This document shows, in pieces, positions 25,051 through 33,400 of a stretch of 64,000 nt of DNA. The stretch's first letter is position 1. Each line of letters begins with the position of its first letter. The notes below the pieces were generated by a model. The model made no database searches. It saw nothing but the letters and a program-made list of their open reading frames with translations, and had not been told where the DNA came from. The translations under genes were made by a program, and so were the position numbers. This DNA is from Psychrilyobacter piezotolerans (GTDB lineage Bacteria; Fusobacteriota; Fusobacteriia; Fusobacteriales; Fusobacteriaceae). The stretch is from contig NZ_QUAJ01000005.1 of the NCBI RefSeq assembly GCF_003391055.1, positions 1 to 64,000 on the forward strand, read 5' to 3'.

Positions 25051-26454
25051 GTGAAAAAATTATTATCAAATTTACCAAAGGTAGATGAATTTTTAATAAG
25101 TGAAAAATTAGAAGAATATAAAGATAGTGTTCCATATAATATCCTGATTAAATCTATTCGTGAGGGAATTGCATTCTATAGGGAAGAGATATTGAATAAT
25201 AGATTGGCTGATACGGAGATGGAGAAGGAAGACCTGAAGATGGAGATCACCAATAAGATAATAAAGCTGATTGAATCTAAAAATCAATTAAATCTTAGAA
25301 GGGTAATAAATGCCACAGGAACGATTATTCATACTAACTTAGGCAGATCCAAGTTAATGGAAAGCAGTGTGGAAAATATAGTAAATATAGCCAGCAACTA
25401 CAACAATCTGGAATATGATATACCTAGCGGTAAGAGGGGGAGCAGATATTCCCATATTGAAAAATTAATCTGTGATATTACAGGAGCAGAAAGTGCCCTG
25501 GTAGTAAATAATAATGCAGCAGCAGTATTGCTGGTTTTAGACACCCTGACTAAGGAGAGGGAAGTAATAGTATCCAGGGGGGAACTGGTAGAGATAGGAG
25601 GCTCCTTTAGAATTCCTGCTATAATGGAATATAGTGGATCTAAGCTGATAGAGGTAGGAACAACCAATAGAACTCATAAGAAAGACTATTTGGAGGCTAT
25701 AACACCTGAAACCAAAGCACTCCTGAAAGTTCATACTTCTAACTACAAGATCATGGGATTTACTAAGGAAGTAAAGAATGAAGAGTTATCTAAGATGGCT
25801 AGAGATAAAAAATTGATCTCCATTGAAGATTTAGGCAGTGGAGTACTGGTAGATTTTGCTAAATACGGGTATAAGAAGGAACCTACAGTTCAGGAGAGTT
25901 TAAAATCCGGTATAGATGTAGTTACATTCAGCGGGGATAAACTTCTAGGAGGTCCTCAGGCTGGAATAATAGTAGGGAAAAGACAGTATATTGAAAAGAT
26001 GAAAAAAAATAATCTTTTACGTACTCTGAGAGTAAGTAAATTGACTATAGCTGCCCTGGAAGTTACCTTGAGGGAGTATTTAGATGAATCGCAAGCTGTA
26101 AAAAATATTCCTACCCTTAGAATGATATTAGAGGGGAAAGATGAGGTCGAAAAAAGAGCTCATATTTTATATGAAAAATTAAAAACTCTAGAAACTCTGG
26201 AAGTGGATCTTGTTGAAACCAGTGCAATGATCGGAGGAGGGTCTATGCCTACGGAACTTATGGATAGTTTTGGGGTAGCCATATCTTATATAGGAAGCAG
26301 TATTGTTAAACTAGAAAGAGTTCTTCGGAATAATTCATTATCTATAGTTGGTAGGATTCAAGGTGGAAAACTGGTTTTAGACTGTAAAACTTTGAATGAG
26401 AACGATATGGACAGTATTTATGAAATTTTAAGTAAAGGGATTGATACAATATGA
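25051..26454 (+). CDS. selA: L-seryl-tRNA(Sec) selenium transferase
   Basis: A 467-residue PLP enzyme converting Ser-tRNA(Sec) to Sec-tRNA(Sec) with selenophosphate. Hallmarks: RRVINATGTIIHTNLGRS near residue 90, SALVVNNNAAAVLLVL, and the PLP lysine in VTFSGDKLLGGPQAG (about residue 295). It starts with GTG after AAAGGGGG, 22 bp downstream of selD, and its stop overlaps the selB start. The tRNA(Sec) gene selC is not found in this window. Confidence 0.95.
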   Translation: MKKLLSNLPKVDEFLISEKLEEYKDSVPYNILIKSIREGIAFYREEILNNRLADTEMEKEDLKMEITNKIIKLIESKNQLNLRRVINATGTIIHTNLGRSKLMESSVENIVNIASNYNNLEYDIPSGKRGSRYSHIEKLICDITGAESALVVNNNAAAVLLVLDTLTKEREVIVSRGELVEIGGSFRIPAIMEYSGSKLIEVGTTNRTHKKDYLEAITPETKALLKVHTSNYKIMGFTKEVKNEELSKMARDKKLISIEDLGSGVLVDFAKYGYKKEPTVQESLKSGIDVVTFSGDKLLGGPQAGIIVGKRQYIEKMKKNNLLRTLRVSKLTIAALEVTLREYLDESQAVKNIPTLRMILEGKDEVEKRAHILYEKLKTLETLEVDLVETSAMIGGGSMPTELMDSFGVAISYIGSSIVKLERVLRNNSLSIVGRIQGGKLVLDCKTLNENDMDSIYEILSKGIDTI

Positions 26455-28349
26455 GTATAGTAATTGGAACGGCAGGACATATAGATCATGGTAAAACTAC
26501 ATTGATAAAAAACCTTACAGGGGTAGATACCGATAGATTACCGGAAGAAAAAAAGAGGGGAATCTCCATAGATTTAGGATTTAGTTACCTGGATCTACAG
26601 GGAGAAAAAGTAGGGATAATAGATGTCCCGGGACATGAAAAGTTTGTAAAAAATATGATGGCAGGAGCTACAGGGATAGATATAGTTATGCTGGTTATAG
26701 CTGCTGATGACGGAATAATGCCCCAGACCCGTGAGCATTTTGATATAGTCAGACTTTTAGGGATCCATCACGGAGTTGTAGTGATAACTAAGTGTGATAA
26801 GGCCAGTAAAGAAAGGGTACTGGAAGTAAGACGTGAAATAGAAGAAGAGTTAGGGGGAAGTTTTTTAAGCGGGGCTTCTATGATTGAAACCTCTATAGAC
26901 AATCCGGACTCTTACCAAGAGGTAAGGGACTCGTTGAGTGAATTAGTAAAGACTATCAAAGATGAAGAACAGGAAAAAATAGTTTTTAGGATGTCGGTGG
27001 ACAGATCATTTAGTGTAAAGGGATTTGGAACGGTGATCACAGGAACATCCCAGGGGAAAGACTTAAAAGTAGGAGATTCATTGCAGATATATCCAGGTGA
27101 CAGGGTAGCAAAGGTCAGAGGGATACAAAACCATGGCCTCAGTGTGGATACCCTCAGTGCAGGGAATAGATGTGCCATAAACCTTGCAGGGATAGATAAG
27201 GAAGATATAAAGAGGGGAAGTGTAGTAGCTACTCCTAATTCCCTTTCTGTAACCAGGCTTATGGATGTAGAAATAAATTATCTGTCTTCCAACAGCAAGG
27301 TGCTGAAAAATAACCAAAGGGTTAGATTTCATCACGGAACCAAAGAGATCATCTGTAGAATAAAATTACTGGATCAACAGGAATTAAAAGCCGGGGACAG
27401 CGGTTATGCCCAATTGATCTTAGAGAAGGAATTGGTTGGTTTCACTGGAGATCTGGGAATACTTCGTAATTATTCTCCTATGTTTACCATTGGAGGAGTA
27501 ACTATTTTAAATCCAATGGCTGCCAAGGCCAAAAGATTTGATGAAAAATTAATCGGAAAATTAAAGGGCGGGAAGAGTGATAACAGTGTTAAACTATCCA
27601 GCGTCATTGAGGAGTTAAGTTCTAAATATCCATCTTTTGAAGATATAAAATTAAATTTTGGAAGTGCTGAAGATATCACTGAATCTTTGGAAAAACTGGT
27701 TAAAAATAAGGAAGTTTTAGAGTTAACAGCTTTAAATGAAACTGTATATATGCATAAAAACTTCTTAGAGGAAAAAAAGGCGGAGCTTTTGTCTATGTTG
27801 GAGGAGTTTCACAGTAAAAACCCCCTTCTTATAGGAGAAAATACTTCAACTGTTAGAAATAAGGTTTTTTCTAAAAAATTTAAGAATAAAAACTATTTAG
27901 AGATCTTATCAAAATTAGAGGATGACAAAGTTATAAAGGTAAACTCCGGTCTGGTTTCAGCCTTTGACTTTGAGATAAAGTTAAGTAAAAACCAGGAAAA
28001 AATTAAAGAGATAATTTTAAAAACCTATAAAGATAATGGCTACAAGCCTCCTAAATATGAGGAACTTTCTAAATTAACGAGCGATCCCAAAGAATTAAAG
28101 AGGGTTTTTGATATGATGGTATTGTTAGGAAAATTGAAGTTCATAGAAAAGGATGTTTTTCTTCTGGACTCAGATTATAATAATCTAATGATGGTAATAA
28201 ATCAGCTGGGAGAAGGCGGAAAAGAGATAGCCCTTCCTGACGTTAAAGGGAAGATAGACACCAGCAGAAAATATTTGGTTGCATATCTGGAACATTTGGA
28301 TAAGGTGGGAGTAACTAAGAGGGTAGATAACGCAAGGGTACTGGTGTAA
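26451..28349 (+). CDS. selB: Selenocysteine-specific elongation factor
   Basis: A 632-residue GTPase that carries Sec-tRNA(Sec) and reads SECIS hairpins. The G domain shows [19 protein letters not shown], the switch [25 protein letters not shown] and TKCDKAS; beta-barrel domains follow, and the last 200 or so residues hold winged-helix repeats that bind the mRNA hairpin. Overlaps selA by 4 bp (ATGA). Length and layout are as expected. Confidence 0.95.
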   Translation: MSIVIGTAGHIDHGKTTLIKNLTGVDTDRLPEEKKRGISIDLGFSYLDLQGEKVGIIDVPGHEKFVKNMMAGATGIDIVMLVIAADDGIMPQTREHFDIVRLLGIHHGVVVITKCDKASKERVLEVRREIEEELGGSFLSGASMIETSIDNPDSYQEVRDSLSELVKTIKDEEQEKIVFRMSVDRSFSVKGFGTVITGTSQGKDLKVGDSLQIYPGDRVAKVRGIQNHGLSVDTLSAGNRCAINLAGIDKEDIKRGSVVATPNSLSVTRLMDVEINYLSSNSKVLKNNQRVRFHHGTKEIICRIKLLDQQELKAGDSGYAQLILEKELVGFTGDLGILRNYSPMFTIGGVTILNPMAAKAKRFDEKLIGKLKGGKSDNSVKLSSVIEELSSKYPSFEDIKLNFGSAEDITESLEKLVKNKEVLELTALNETVYMHKNFLEEKKAELLSMLEEFHSKNPLLIGENTSTVRNKVFSKKFKNKNYLEILSKLEDDKVIKVNSGLVSAFDFEIKLSKNQEKIKEIILKTYKDNGYKPPKYEELSKLTSDPKELKRVFDMMVLLGKLKFIEKDVFLLDSDYNNLMMVINQLGEGGKEIALPDVKGKIDTSRKYLVAYLEHLDKVGVTKRVDNARVLV

Positions 28350-28726
28350 TAACGAAGAGATTAACCGCGAATTACGCGAATATTTGAGTGATCATAAGAA
28401 AACCTGAGAAATATGTGACAAAGAAAAAAAGAAGTTTTAGTCGCAGATTATGCAGATTAACACAGATTAAAATTATTTTTTAAATCTCGGACACAAAGTA
28501 CACAAAGGAAAAGAACGCTAAGTAGAAGAATTTAAAATTCTAAATTCAGAATTATTTTGACTTCGTGAGCTTAGTGTAAGGGTTTAATGTTTTGAATCTG
28601 CGGAAATAAAAGTTATACATCTGTGTAATCTGTGTCAAAAAAAAGCTCCTATGAAATGACTATAAGGTTTATAAATTTGGAGAAAATTAGTGTAGATTGG
28701 TGGCAAAAATATGGGGGGAATCAATT
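28350..28726. repeat. Gene-free stretch with degenerate CAGATT / ACACAAAG micro-repeats
   Basis: Contains AACCGCGAATTACGCGAAT (28362-28380), CGCAGATTATGCAGATT with AACACAGATT (28442-28468), GGACACAAAGTACACAAAGG (28488-28507) and ATCTGTGTAATCTGTGTC near 28619-28636. These are short motifs repeated imperfectly every 8-12 nt and in both orientations, so the region can fold on itself. No gene is visible except the start of yedF at the end. Confidence 0.6.
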
Positions 28727-29320
28727 TTGATAAAAATAGATGCTATGGGGATGGCTTGTCCATTACCTGTAATTCAAACAAAAAAAGCGTTAAAAAATAT
28801 AGAGGAAAATGGAAGCGTAGAAACCATGGTCGACAATGAAGCTTCCATGGAAAATCTGCTGAAAATGGCTAAAGAGATGGGACTGGAGTCCAGTTATGAG
28901 AAAGTGGAGGAGCATAAGTACAGGGTAGTAATCACCAAGGGTGAAGGCGGAGCTGTTGCTGATTCAACTGATGCGGCATCAAATGAAAAGATGGTCATAG
29001 CTGTCTCTTCAGATAAGATGGGAGAAGGGATCGATGAATTAGGAGATGTATTGATGAAGGGATTTATCTATACATTGACCGAGATGGATCTTATGCCGAC
29101 TACGGTTTTATTCTATAATGGGGGAGCTAAGCTCACAGTAGAAGATGCTCCTACACTGGAAGATCTAAAAACTTTAGAGGAAATGGGAGTGGAGATATTA
29201 ACCTGCGGAACCTGCCTTAACTACTATAATTTAGGGGATAAATTGGCAGTAGGAGAGGTAACTAATATGTATACCATCATGGAAAGACTGCAGGGTGCAG
29301 ATAAGTTAATAAGACCATAG
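28727..29320 (+). CDS. yedF: Selenium metabolism protein YedF (TusA domain plus DsrE-like domain)
   Basis: A 197-residue protein found in bacteria that use selenium. Residues 1-75 form a TusA/SirA domain with the sulfur-carrier motif MACPLPVIQTKKAL; residues about 95-195 form a DsrE-like domain ending with GVEILTCGTCLNYY. It may deliver selenium or sulfur to SelD or related enzymes, which is a family-level proposal. The TTG at 28727 is chosen because GGGGGGAA lies seven bases before it; TTG 28697 would need no visible RBS. It follows selB after 377 bp of repeats, so it may have its own promoter. Confidence 0.87.
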   Translation: MIKIDAMGMACPLPVIQTKKALKNIEENGSVETMVDNEASMENLLKMAKEMGLESSYEKVEEHKYRVVITKGEGGAVADSTDAASNEKMVIAVSSDKMGEGIDELGDVLMKGFIYTLTEMDLMPTTVLFYNGGAKLTVEDAPTLEDLKTLEEMGVEILTCGTCLNYYNLGDKLAVGEVTNMYTIMERLQGADKLIRP

Positions 29321-29392
29321 AATTATCTGACTCTTCCTTCTTATGGTTTCTCTCCACAAGAGAAACCAAAGCAAGGTGTGGAAGGGAGATCA

Positions 29393-29503
29393 ACTAATTT
29401 GAAGGAAAAACTTGGACACAGAGATACACAGGAGAACAGAGAGGTGCACAGAGAAAACCTCCGTGTAGCTTTAGTTTAACATCTCAGCGGGTCTCTGTGT
29501 CAA
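29393..29503. repeat. Inverted CACAGAG/CTCTGTG micro-repeat block
   Basis: GGACACAGAGATACACAGG and GTGCACAGAG on one side face CTCTGTGTC on the other, so the block can form a long imperfect hairpin. It belongs to the same style of degenerate repeat as 28350-28700 and directly precedes structured repeat copy B. Confidence 0.55.
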
Positions 29504-29510
29504 AAGAAGA

Positions 29511-29707
29511 TTCTAAGGGTTCCGCCCTTAACTGGGTTCATTTCTCGGCTTGATCTGAGAAACGAACCAAAGAGGAACAAGAAGTTTATAATTGTCTTAA
29601 CTAGTAATGCACGATCGTCATTGTAGAAACAGTATAGCTGAAGCGAAACGACTATAAACTTCGAAATTAAAAGTCAAAAGATAAAGTCAGATTCTAGTCT
29701 GCGTCAA
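29511..29707 (+). repeat. Structured dispersed repeat, copy B
   Basis: Hairpin 1 is AAGGG-TTCCG-CCCTT (29515-29529). Hairpin 2 has arms GGTTC-A-TTTCTC (29535-29546) and GAGAAA-C-GAACC (29557-29568), keeping an A.C mismatch. A long-range stem joins GAAGTTTATA (29581-29590) to TATAAACTTC (29653-29662). It ends with AGTCAGATTCTAGTCTGCG (about 29685-29703). The same order of elements is found in copies A and C; see the finding on compensatory changes. Confidence 0.75.
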
Positions 29708-29738
29708 GTTTTTTGAATCTAAAAAAGTGAGGGTAAAA

Positions 29739-30011
29739 ATGAAAAAAACAGAAGAATTTAACCTTATCTCCTTTGAGTCCACTCATATGGCGATAAAGAG
29801 TGAAAAATTATTAAAAGAAGTAAATTTAGATATAAGAATAATTCCTGTACCTAGGGAGATAACATCCAGCTGCGGACTGTCACTACGTATAAACCCCTTA
29901 GATTATAAGGCTGCAAGAGAAATTTTGGATGAAAATCAGATAGAAATGTCAGGCTGCTATATGGTTAAAAAAACAGGATTAAAAAAAGAAATTCTTGACA
30001 TCAGCAATTAA
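29739..30011 (+). CDS. DUF3343 putative Se/S carrier-like protein
   Basis: A 90-residue protein with the family layout: FESTHMAIKSEKLLKE near the start, IIPVPREITSSCGLSLRI in the middle, where a conserved Cys follows the SS, and a short C-terminal region. The family is described as a putative selenium/sulfur carrier that occurs beside selenium genes, which fits its position after yedF. ATG 29739 with GTGAGGG five bases upstream is preferred to the in-frame GTG at 29727. Confidence 0.82.
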   Translation: MKKTEEFNLISFESTHMAIKSEKLLKEVNLDIRIIPVPREITSSCGLSLRINPLDYKAAREILDENQIEMSGCYMVKKTGLKKEILDISN

Positions 30012-30042
30012 ATTATTGTAATATTAGTTATAAAATATTTAA

Positions 30043-30109
30043 ACCCATATATTTCCATAATTTGGTTGGAAGTTTCTACGAGTCACCGTAAATGGCTTAC
30101 TATGGGGTT
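30043..30109 (+). promoter_or_regulatory. Purine (guanine-class) riboswitch aptamer
   Basis: P1 pairs CCCATA with TATGGG. The conserved core is seen as GGAAGTTTCTACGAGTCACCGTAAAT followed by the joining segment ACTATG, split here for length: GGAAGTTTCTACG, then AGTCACCGTAAAT. The base that pairs with the ligand is C in ACTATG, the guanine/hypoxanthine form rather than the adenine form. The 3' side of P1 (GGGGTT, 30104-30109) can also pair with AACCCC in the downstream terminator (30189-30194), giving a simple off-switch. The regulated gene is a purine permease. Confidence 0.9.
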
Positions 30110-30186
30110 AATTAATTATAATTTCTTCCATGGTTTTGTAAAAGCTTTCAGGAGTTTTTAACAATTATGATTGAATTGTAAATAAT

Positions 30187-30217
30187 CAACCCCTTGTATA
30201 TAGCATGGGGTTTTTTA
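30187..30217 (+). terminator. Riboswitch-controlled intrinsic terminator
   Basis: AACCCCTTGT pairs with GCATGGGGTT and is followed by TTTTATTTTT. It competes with pairing to the 3' strand of the aptamer P1 stem. Confidence 0.8.
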
Positions 30218-30253
30218 TTTTTAACAATTATATTATAAAAAAGGGAGAAAGAG

Positions 30254-31537
30254 ATGGATTTTTTTCAATTGGAAAAACATGGAACAAACATAAAACAGGA
30301 GATGGTAGCAGGAACAACTACGTTTTTAACAATGGCTTATATTATATTTGTAAACCCGGGAATATTGGGTGAAACCGGTATGGATAAGGGAGCTTTGATT
30401 ACTGTTACTTGTTTGGCAGCCTTTATAGGAACCATGATAACTGCCCTTTGGGTTAATGCACCATTAGCTATGGCACCTGGAATGGGATTAAATGCATTCT
30501 TTACTTATACCCTGGTATTTGGGATGGGAGCCACTTGGAATGTAGCCTTGGGAGTAGTATTTATATCAGGAATCGCATTTTTATTACTTACAATGACCGG
30601 ATTCAGGGAAAAAATAATAGATGCTATCCCCCTTCAACTTAGATTAGCAGTAGGAGCAGGTATTGGATTGTTTATTGCATTTATCGGAATGAAAAATTTA
30701 GGATTAATTGTAGCTAACCCGGCAACTTTGGTAGGATTAGGACCCCTAAGTCCCACTGTAATCTTAGGATTGATAGGACTTACAATAATGGGTGGACTGG
30801 AAATAAAACAGGTGAAGGGTGGAATTTTAATAGGAATAGTTATAACCACTGTCTTAGGAATGGTTTTAGGGTATGTAGAATTACCAAATGGAATAATGTC
30901 TACTCCTCCGAGCATAGCACCTATAGCCTTTAAATTAGATATATTGGGAGCCTTGAAGCTGTCTATGATTGGACCGATATTTTCATTTATGTTCGTAGAT
31001 TTATTTGACTCGGTTGGAACCATAGTAGCCTGTGCAAATGAAGCTGAGATGATAGATGAAAAAGGAAAGATAGAGAATGTGAGTAAGATATTGGAAGCCG
31101 ATGCAGCAGCTACTGTAATAGGGTCATTATTGGGGACCAGTACCACTACTACCTTTGTAGAATCAGCTTCCGGAATAGCCGAAGGGGGAAGAACGGGACT
31201 TACATCTGCCACAACGGCAATCCTATTTTTCTTAGCTATGTTTTTTACTCCGGTGATAGGAGTAGTTCCGGCATTTGCTACGGCACCGGCGCTTATTATT
31301 GTAGGAGTATATATGTTTAAAAATCTTATAGATATCGACCTGCACAAGATAGAAATTGCTATCCCGGCATTTTTAACAATAATTTTGATGCCATTGACAT
31401 ACAGTATCAGTACCGGGATTACCTTTGGATTTATTTCATATGCAGTTATAGAGATTATATCTGGAAAGGTTAAAACAGTAAAACCTACTATGTGGATAAT
31501 TGTTGTTTTATCTACAGTGGAATTATTATCTAAATAA
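30254..31537 (+). CDS. pbuG: Guanine/hypoxanthine permease, NCS2 AzgA type
   Basis: A 427-residue membrane transporter. The start FFQLEKHGTNIKQEMVAGTT, then MAPGMGLNAFFTYTLV and the conserved SLLGTSTTTTFVESASGIAEGG, are the marks of the AzgA/PbuG branch of nucleobase permeases, with 12 or more hydrophobic segments. It imports guanine or hypoxanthine. Control by the riboswitch at 30043-30217 supports the substrate: high guanine would end transcription before the gene. RBS AAGGGAGA. Confidence 0.92.
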   Translation: MDFFQLEKHGTNIKQEMVAGTTTFLTMAYIIFVNPGILGETGMDKGALITVTCLAAFIGTMITALWVNAPLAMAPGMGLNAFFTYTLVFGMGATWNVALGVVFISGIAFLLLTMTGFREKIIDAIPLQLRLAVGAGIGLFIAFIGMKNLGLIVANPATLVGLGPLSPTVILGLIGLTIMGGLEIKQVKGGILIGIVITTVLGMVLGYVELPNGIMSTPPSIAPIAFKLDILGALKLSMIGPIFSFMFVDLFDSVGTIVACANEAEMIDEKGKIENVSKILEADAAATVIGSLLGTSTTTTFVESASGIAEGGRTGLTSATTAILFFLAMFFTPVIGVVPAFATAPALIIVGVYMFKNLIDIDLHKIEIAIPAFLTIILMPLTYSISTGITFGFISYAVIEIISGKVKTVKPTMWIIVVLSTVELLSK

Positions 31538-31553
31538 ATTCATTTAAATATAT

Positions 31554-31593
31554 GGCAGTTTTAAAGGTCAGATCCTTTGAAACTGCTTTTTTT
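31554..31593 (+). terminator. Terminator after the purine permease gene
   Basis: GGCAGTTTTAAAGG pairs with CCTTTGAAACTGC, followed by seven T. Confidence 0.85.
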
Positions 31594-31634
31594 ATGTGGT
31601 ATAATTAGGTTATGGAAAGAGGGGAGGGTTGATT

Positions 31635-32270
31635 ATGAAAAAAACTATGTTTATATTCGATTTTGACGGTACCATAGCCGATTCTTTACACATGGGAATA
31701 GATCTATACAATAACCATATAGCAAAAAAACTCAGGTGTAAGAAGATAGAAAAAAATGAAATAGAGGATTTAAAGGAAAAGCATACCTACAAATTGCTGA
31801 AAGATCACGATATCAATCTGATTAAACTTCCAATTCTTCTGTTTAGATTGAAAAAATTGATGTCTCAAAAAATGGGTGATATCCCTCTTATAGATGGGAT
31901 AAAGGAAGTTTTGATATCTTTAAATAAAATGGGATATAAGATGGGAATATTGACATCTAACAATAAAAAAAATGTAGATAACTTTTTAAACCACTATGAG
32001 CTGAGAAATTTATTTGAATTTATCTATTCTGAAAAAAATATATTTGGAAAGGATAAAGCCATAAATAAAATAATGAAGATAGAAAAATTAGATAGGATCA
32101 TATATGTAGGAGATGAAACACGGGATATAGAGGCATGTAAAAAAGTAGAAGTGCCTATTGTATCTGTGGGGTGGGGATTTAATACATCTGCCAACTTAAA
32201 AAAACATGACCCGGATTACCTTATAGAAGACCCAAAGGAACTCCTTGAGATAGCAGAGGGGCTGGAGTAA
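31635..32270 (+). CDS. HAD family hydrolase (phosphoglycolate phosphatase-like)
   Basis: A 211-residue phosphatase with motif I FIFDFDGTIADSL at the start, motif II GILTSNN near residue 113, a lysine near 140 (FGKDKA) and motif IV YVGDETRDIEACK. It acts on a small phosphorylated molecule in the cytoplasm; the substrate is not given by sequence. ATG 31635 is chosen over an in-frame TTG at 31629 because GGGAGGG ends six bases before it. Confidence 0.85.
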   Translation: MKKTMFIFDFDGTIADSLHMGIDLYNNHIAKKLRCKKIEKNEIEDLKEKHTYKLLKDHDINLIKLPILLFRLKKLMSQKMGDIPLIDGIKEVLISLNKMGYKMGILTSNNKKNVDNFLNHYELRNLFEFIYSEKNIFGKDKAINKIMKIEKLDRIIYVGDETRDIEACKKVEVPIVSVGWGFNTSANLKKHDPDYLIEDPKELLEIAEGLE

Positions 32271-32272
32271 AT

Positions 32273-32312
32273 AAAAATAGGATTAGAAGTAAACCTTCTA
32301 ATCCTATTTTTA
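32273..32312. terminator. Bidirectional terminator between the HAD and lgt genes
   Basis: AAAAATAGGATTAGAAG pairs with CTTCTAATCCTATTTTT, with A and T runs at both ends, between converging genes. Confidence 0.88.
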
Positions 32313-32320
32313 TTTATTCT

Positions 32321-33187
32321 TTAATTTGCTTTTTTTCTGTTAAAATATCTGATCATAGATACCGACCAGATGATTAAGATTACGCTGATAACATGAGGTG
32401 CACGGAAACCGTAAAACATCAGGTCTTCACTTCTAAAGAAACTGACGAAAGTCCTGATAAGGCTGTATTCTATAATATAGATAAACCATACTGTTCCTGG
32501 TTTATAATTTTTATGTCTGAAGAAAAACCAAATAGACAGAAAAGCCATAAAGTTTAAGATTAACTCATATAACATGGCCGGGTGTAAGGCTAAGCCCGGA
32601 AACTCTCTTCCTGCAGGGGATGAATCCGGGAATACAATTCCCCAGGGGACTAACTCCTTAAATTTCATTTGAGCGGTTAAACTCAAAGAGTTATAGGTGT
32701 TGTACCACTCCACAAATTTTGGTTTGATAGAAAATATAACACTAAAAGGGGTAAATGTAGGAACCCCGTGAACTTCCCCGTTCATAAAATTACCGATCCT
32801 ACCGATTGCCTGTCCTAAGATAAATGGTGCAGCAGCAATATCTCCTAAACTCCACATAGATATCTTGTGTTTTTTAGCAAAGAAATATGTTCCGACTATC
32901 CCTCCTAAAATTCCACCGTGGATAGCCATTCCGCCTTTCCAAACTGCCAATATATCTCCCGGATGACTAAAGTAATAAGTGGGATTAAACAACACATAAT
33001 ACAGTCTCCCCCCCAATAAACCAGAGATCATGGCTATAAAGGCAAAGTTTTCCATGAGTGCAGGGTCAAATCCCTTTCTCTTTCCTCCTATTTTAGCCAG
33101 TTCAATTCCTAATAAAAATGCAATGGCATACATAAGACCATAGTAGTGTACTTCAAAACTTCCAATGGTAAAAAATACCGGATCCAT
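32321..33187 (-). CDS. lgt: Prolipoprotein diacylglyceryl transferase
   Basis: A 288-residue membrane enzyme that adds diacylglycerol to the cysteine of prolipoproteins such as the ABC binding proteins in this window. Hallmarks: YYGLMYAIAF, GGRLYYVLF, MAIHGGILGG, and the signature GRIGNFMNGEVHG. ATG 33187 (MDPVFF) with TAGGAGGT before it is chosen; an upstream in-frame extension of 19 residues lacks an RBS. The C-terminal region (PAMLYELILN) is normal. Confidence 0.94.
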   Translation of the reverse strand: MDPVFFTIGSFEVHYYGLMYAIAFLLGIELAKIGGKRKGFDPALMENFAFIAMISGLLGGRLYYVLFNPTYYFSHPGDILAVWKGGMAIHGGILGGIVGTYFFAKKHKISMWSLGDIAAAPFILGQAIGRIGNFMNGEVHGVPTFTPFSVIFSIKPKFVEWYNTYNSLSLTAQMKFKELVPWGIVFPDSSPAGREFPGLALHPAMLYELILNFMAFLSIWFFFRHKNYKPGTVWFIYIIEYSLIRTFVSFFRSEDLMFYGFRAPHVISVILIIWSVSMIRYFNRKKAN

Positions 33188-33400
33188 AAAATAACCTCCT
33201 AAAATTATTGACATCTTTAGAATTATACCATAAACTTTAAGCATAGTAGAAAATTATAAAATATATTATTTTTTTCACTTGTTTGGAAGTGGAATATTTG
33301 TTATTATATAACAAGGTTAAAATTATAATTATTCAAATTTAAAGGCAAAAATACTTAAAAAAATAAATGTTTAAATTGAAATTATTGAGGAGGAGTTAGA

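Noticed and set aside
28350-29738. A CRISPR array or tandem repeat array in the repeat-rich spacers after selB
   Set aside because: The short words are imperfect, unevenly spaced and occur in both orientations; there are no constant repeats with regular spacers.
24006-30011. A tRNA(Sec) gene (selC) in or near the sel operon
   Set aside because: No long-acceptor tRNA with a UCA anticodon could be found in the spacers.
30634-31347. 237-codon open frame on the minus strand
   Set aside because: It lies wholly inside the purine permease gene on the opposite strand, has no RBS, and its composition is a mirror of the hydrophobic codons.
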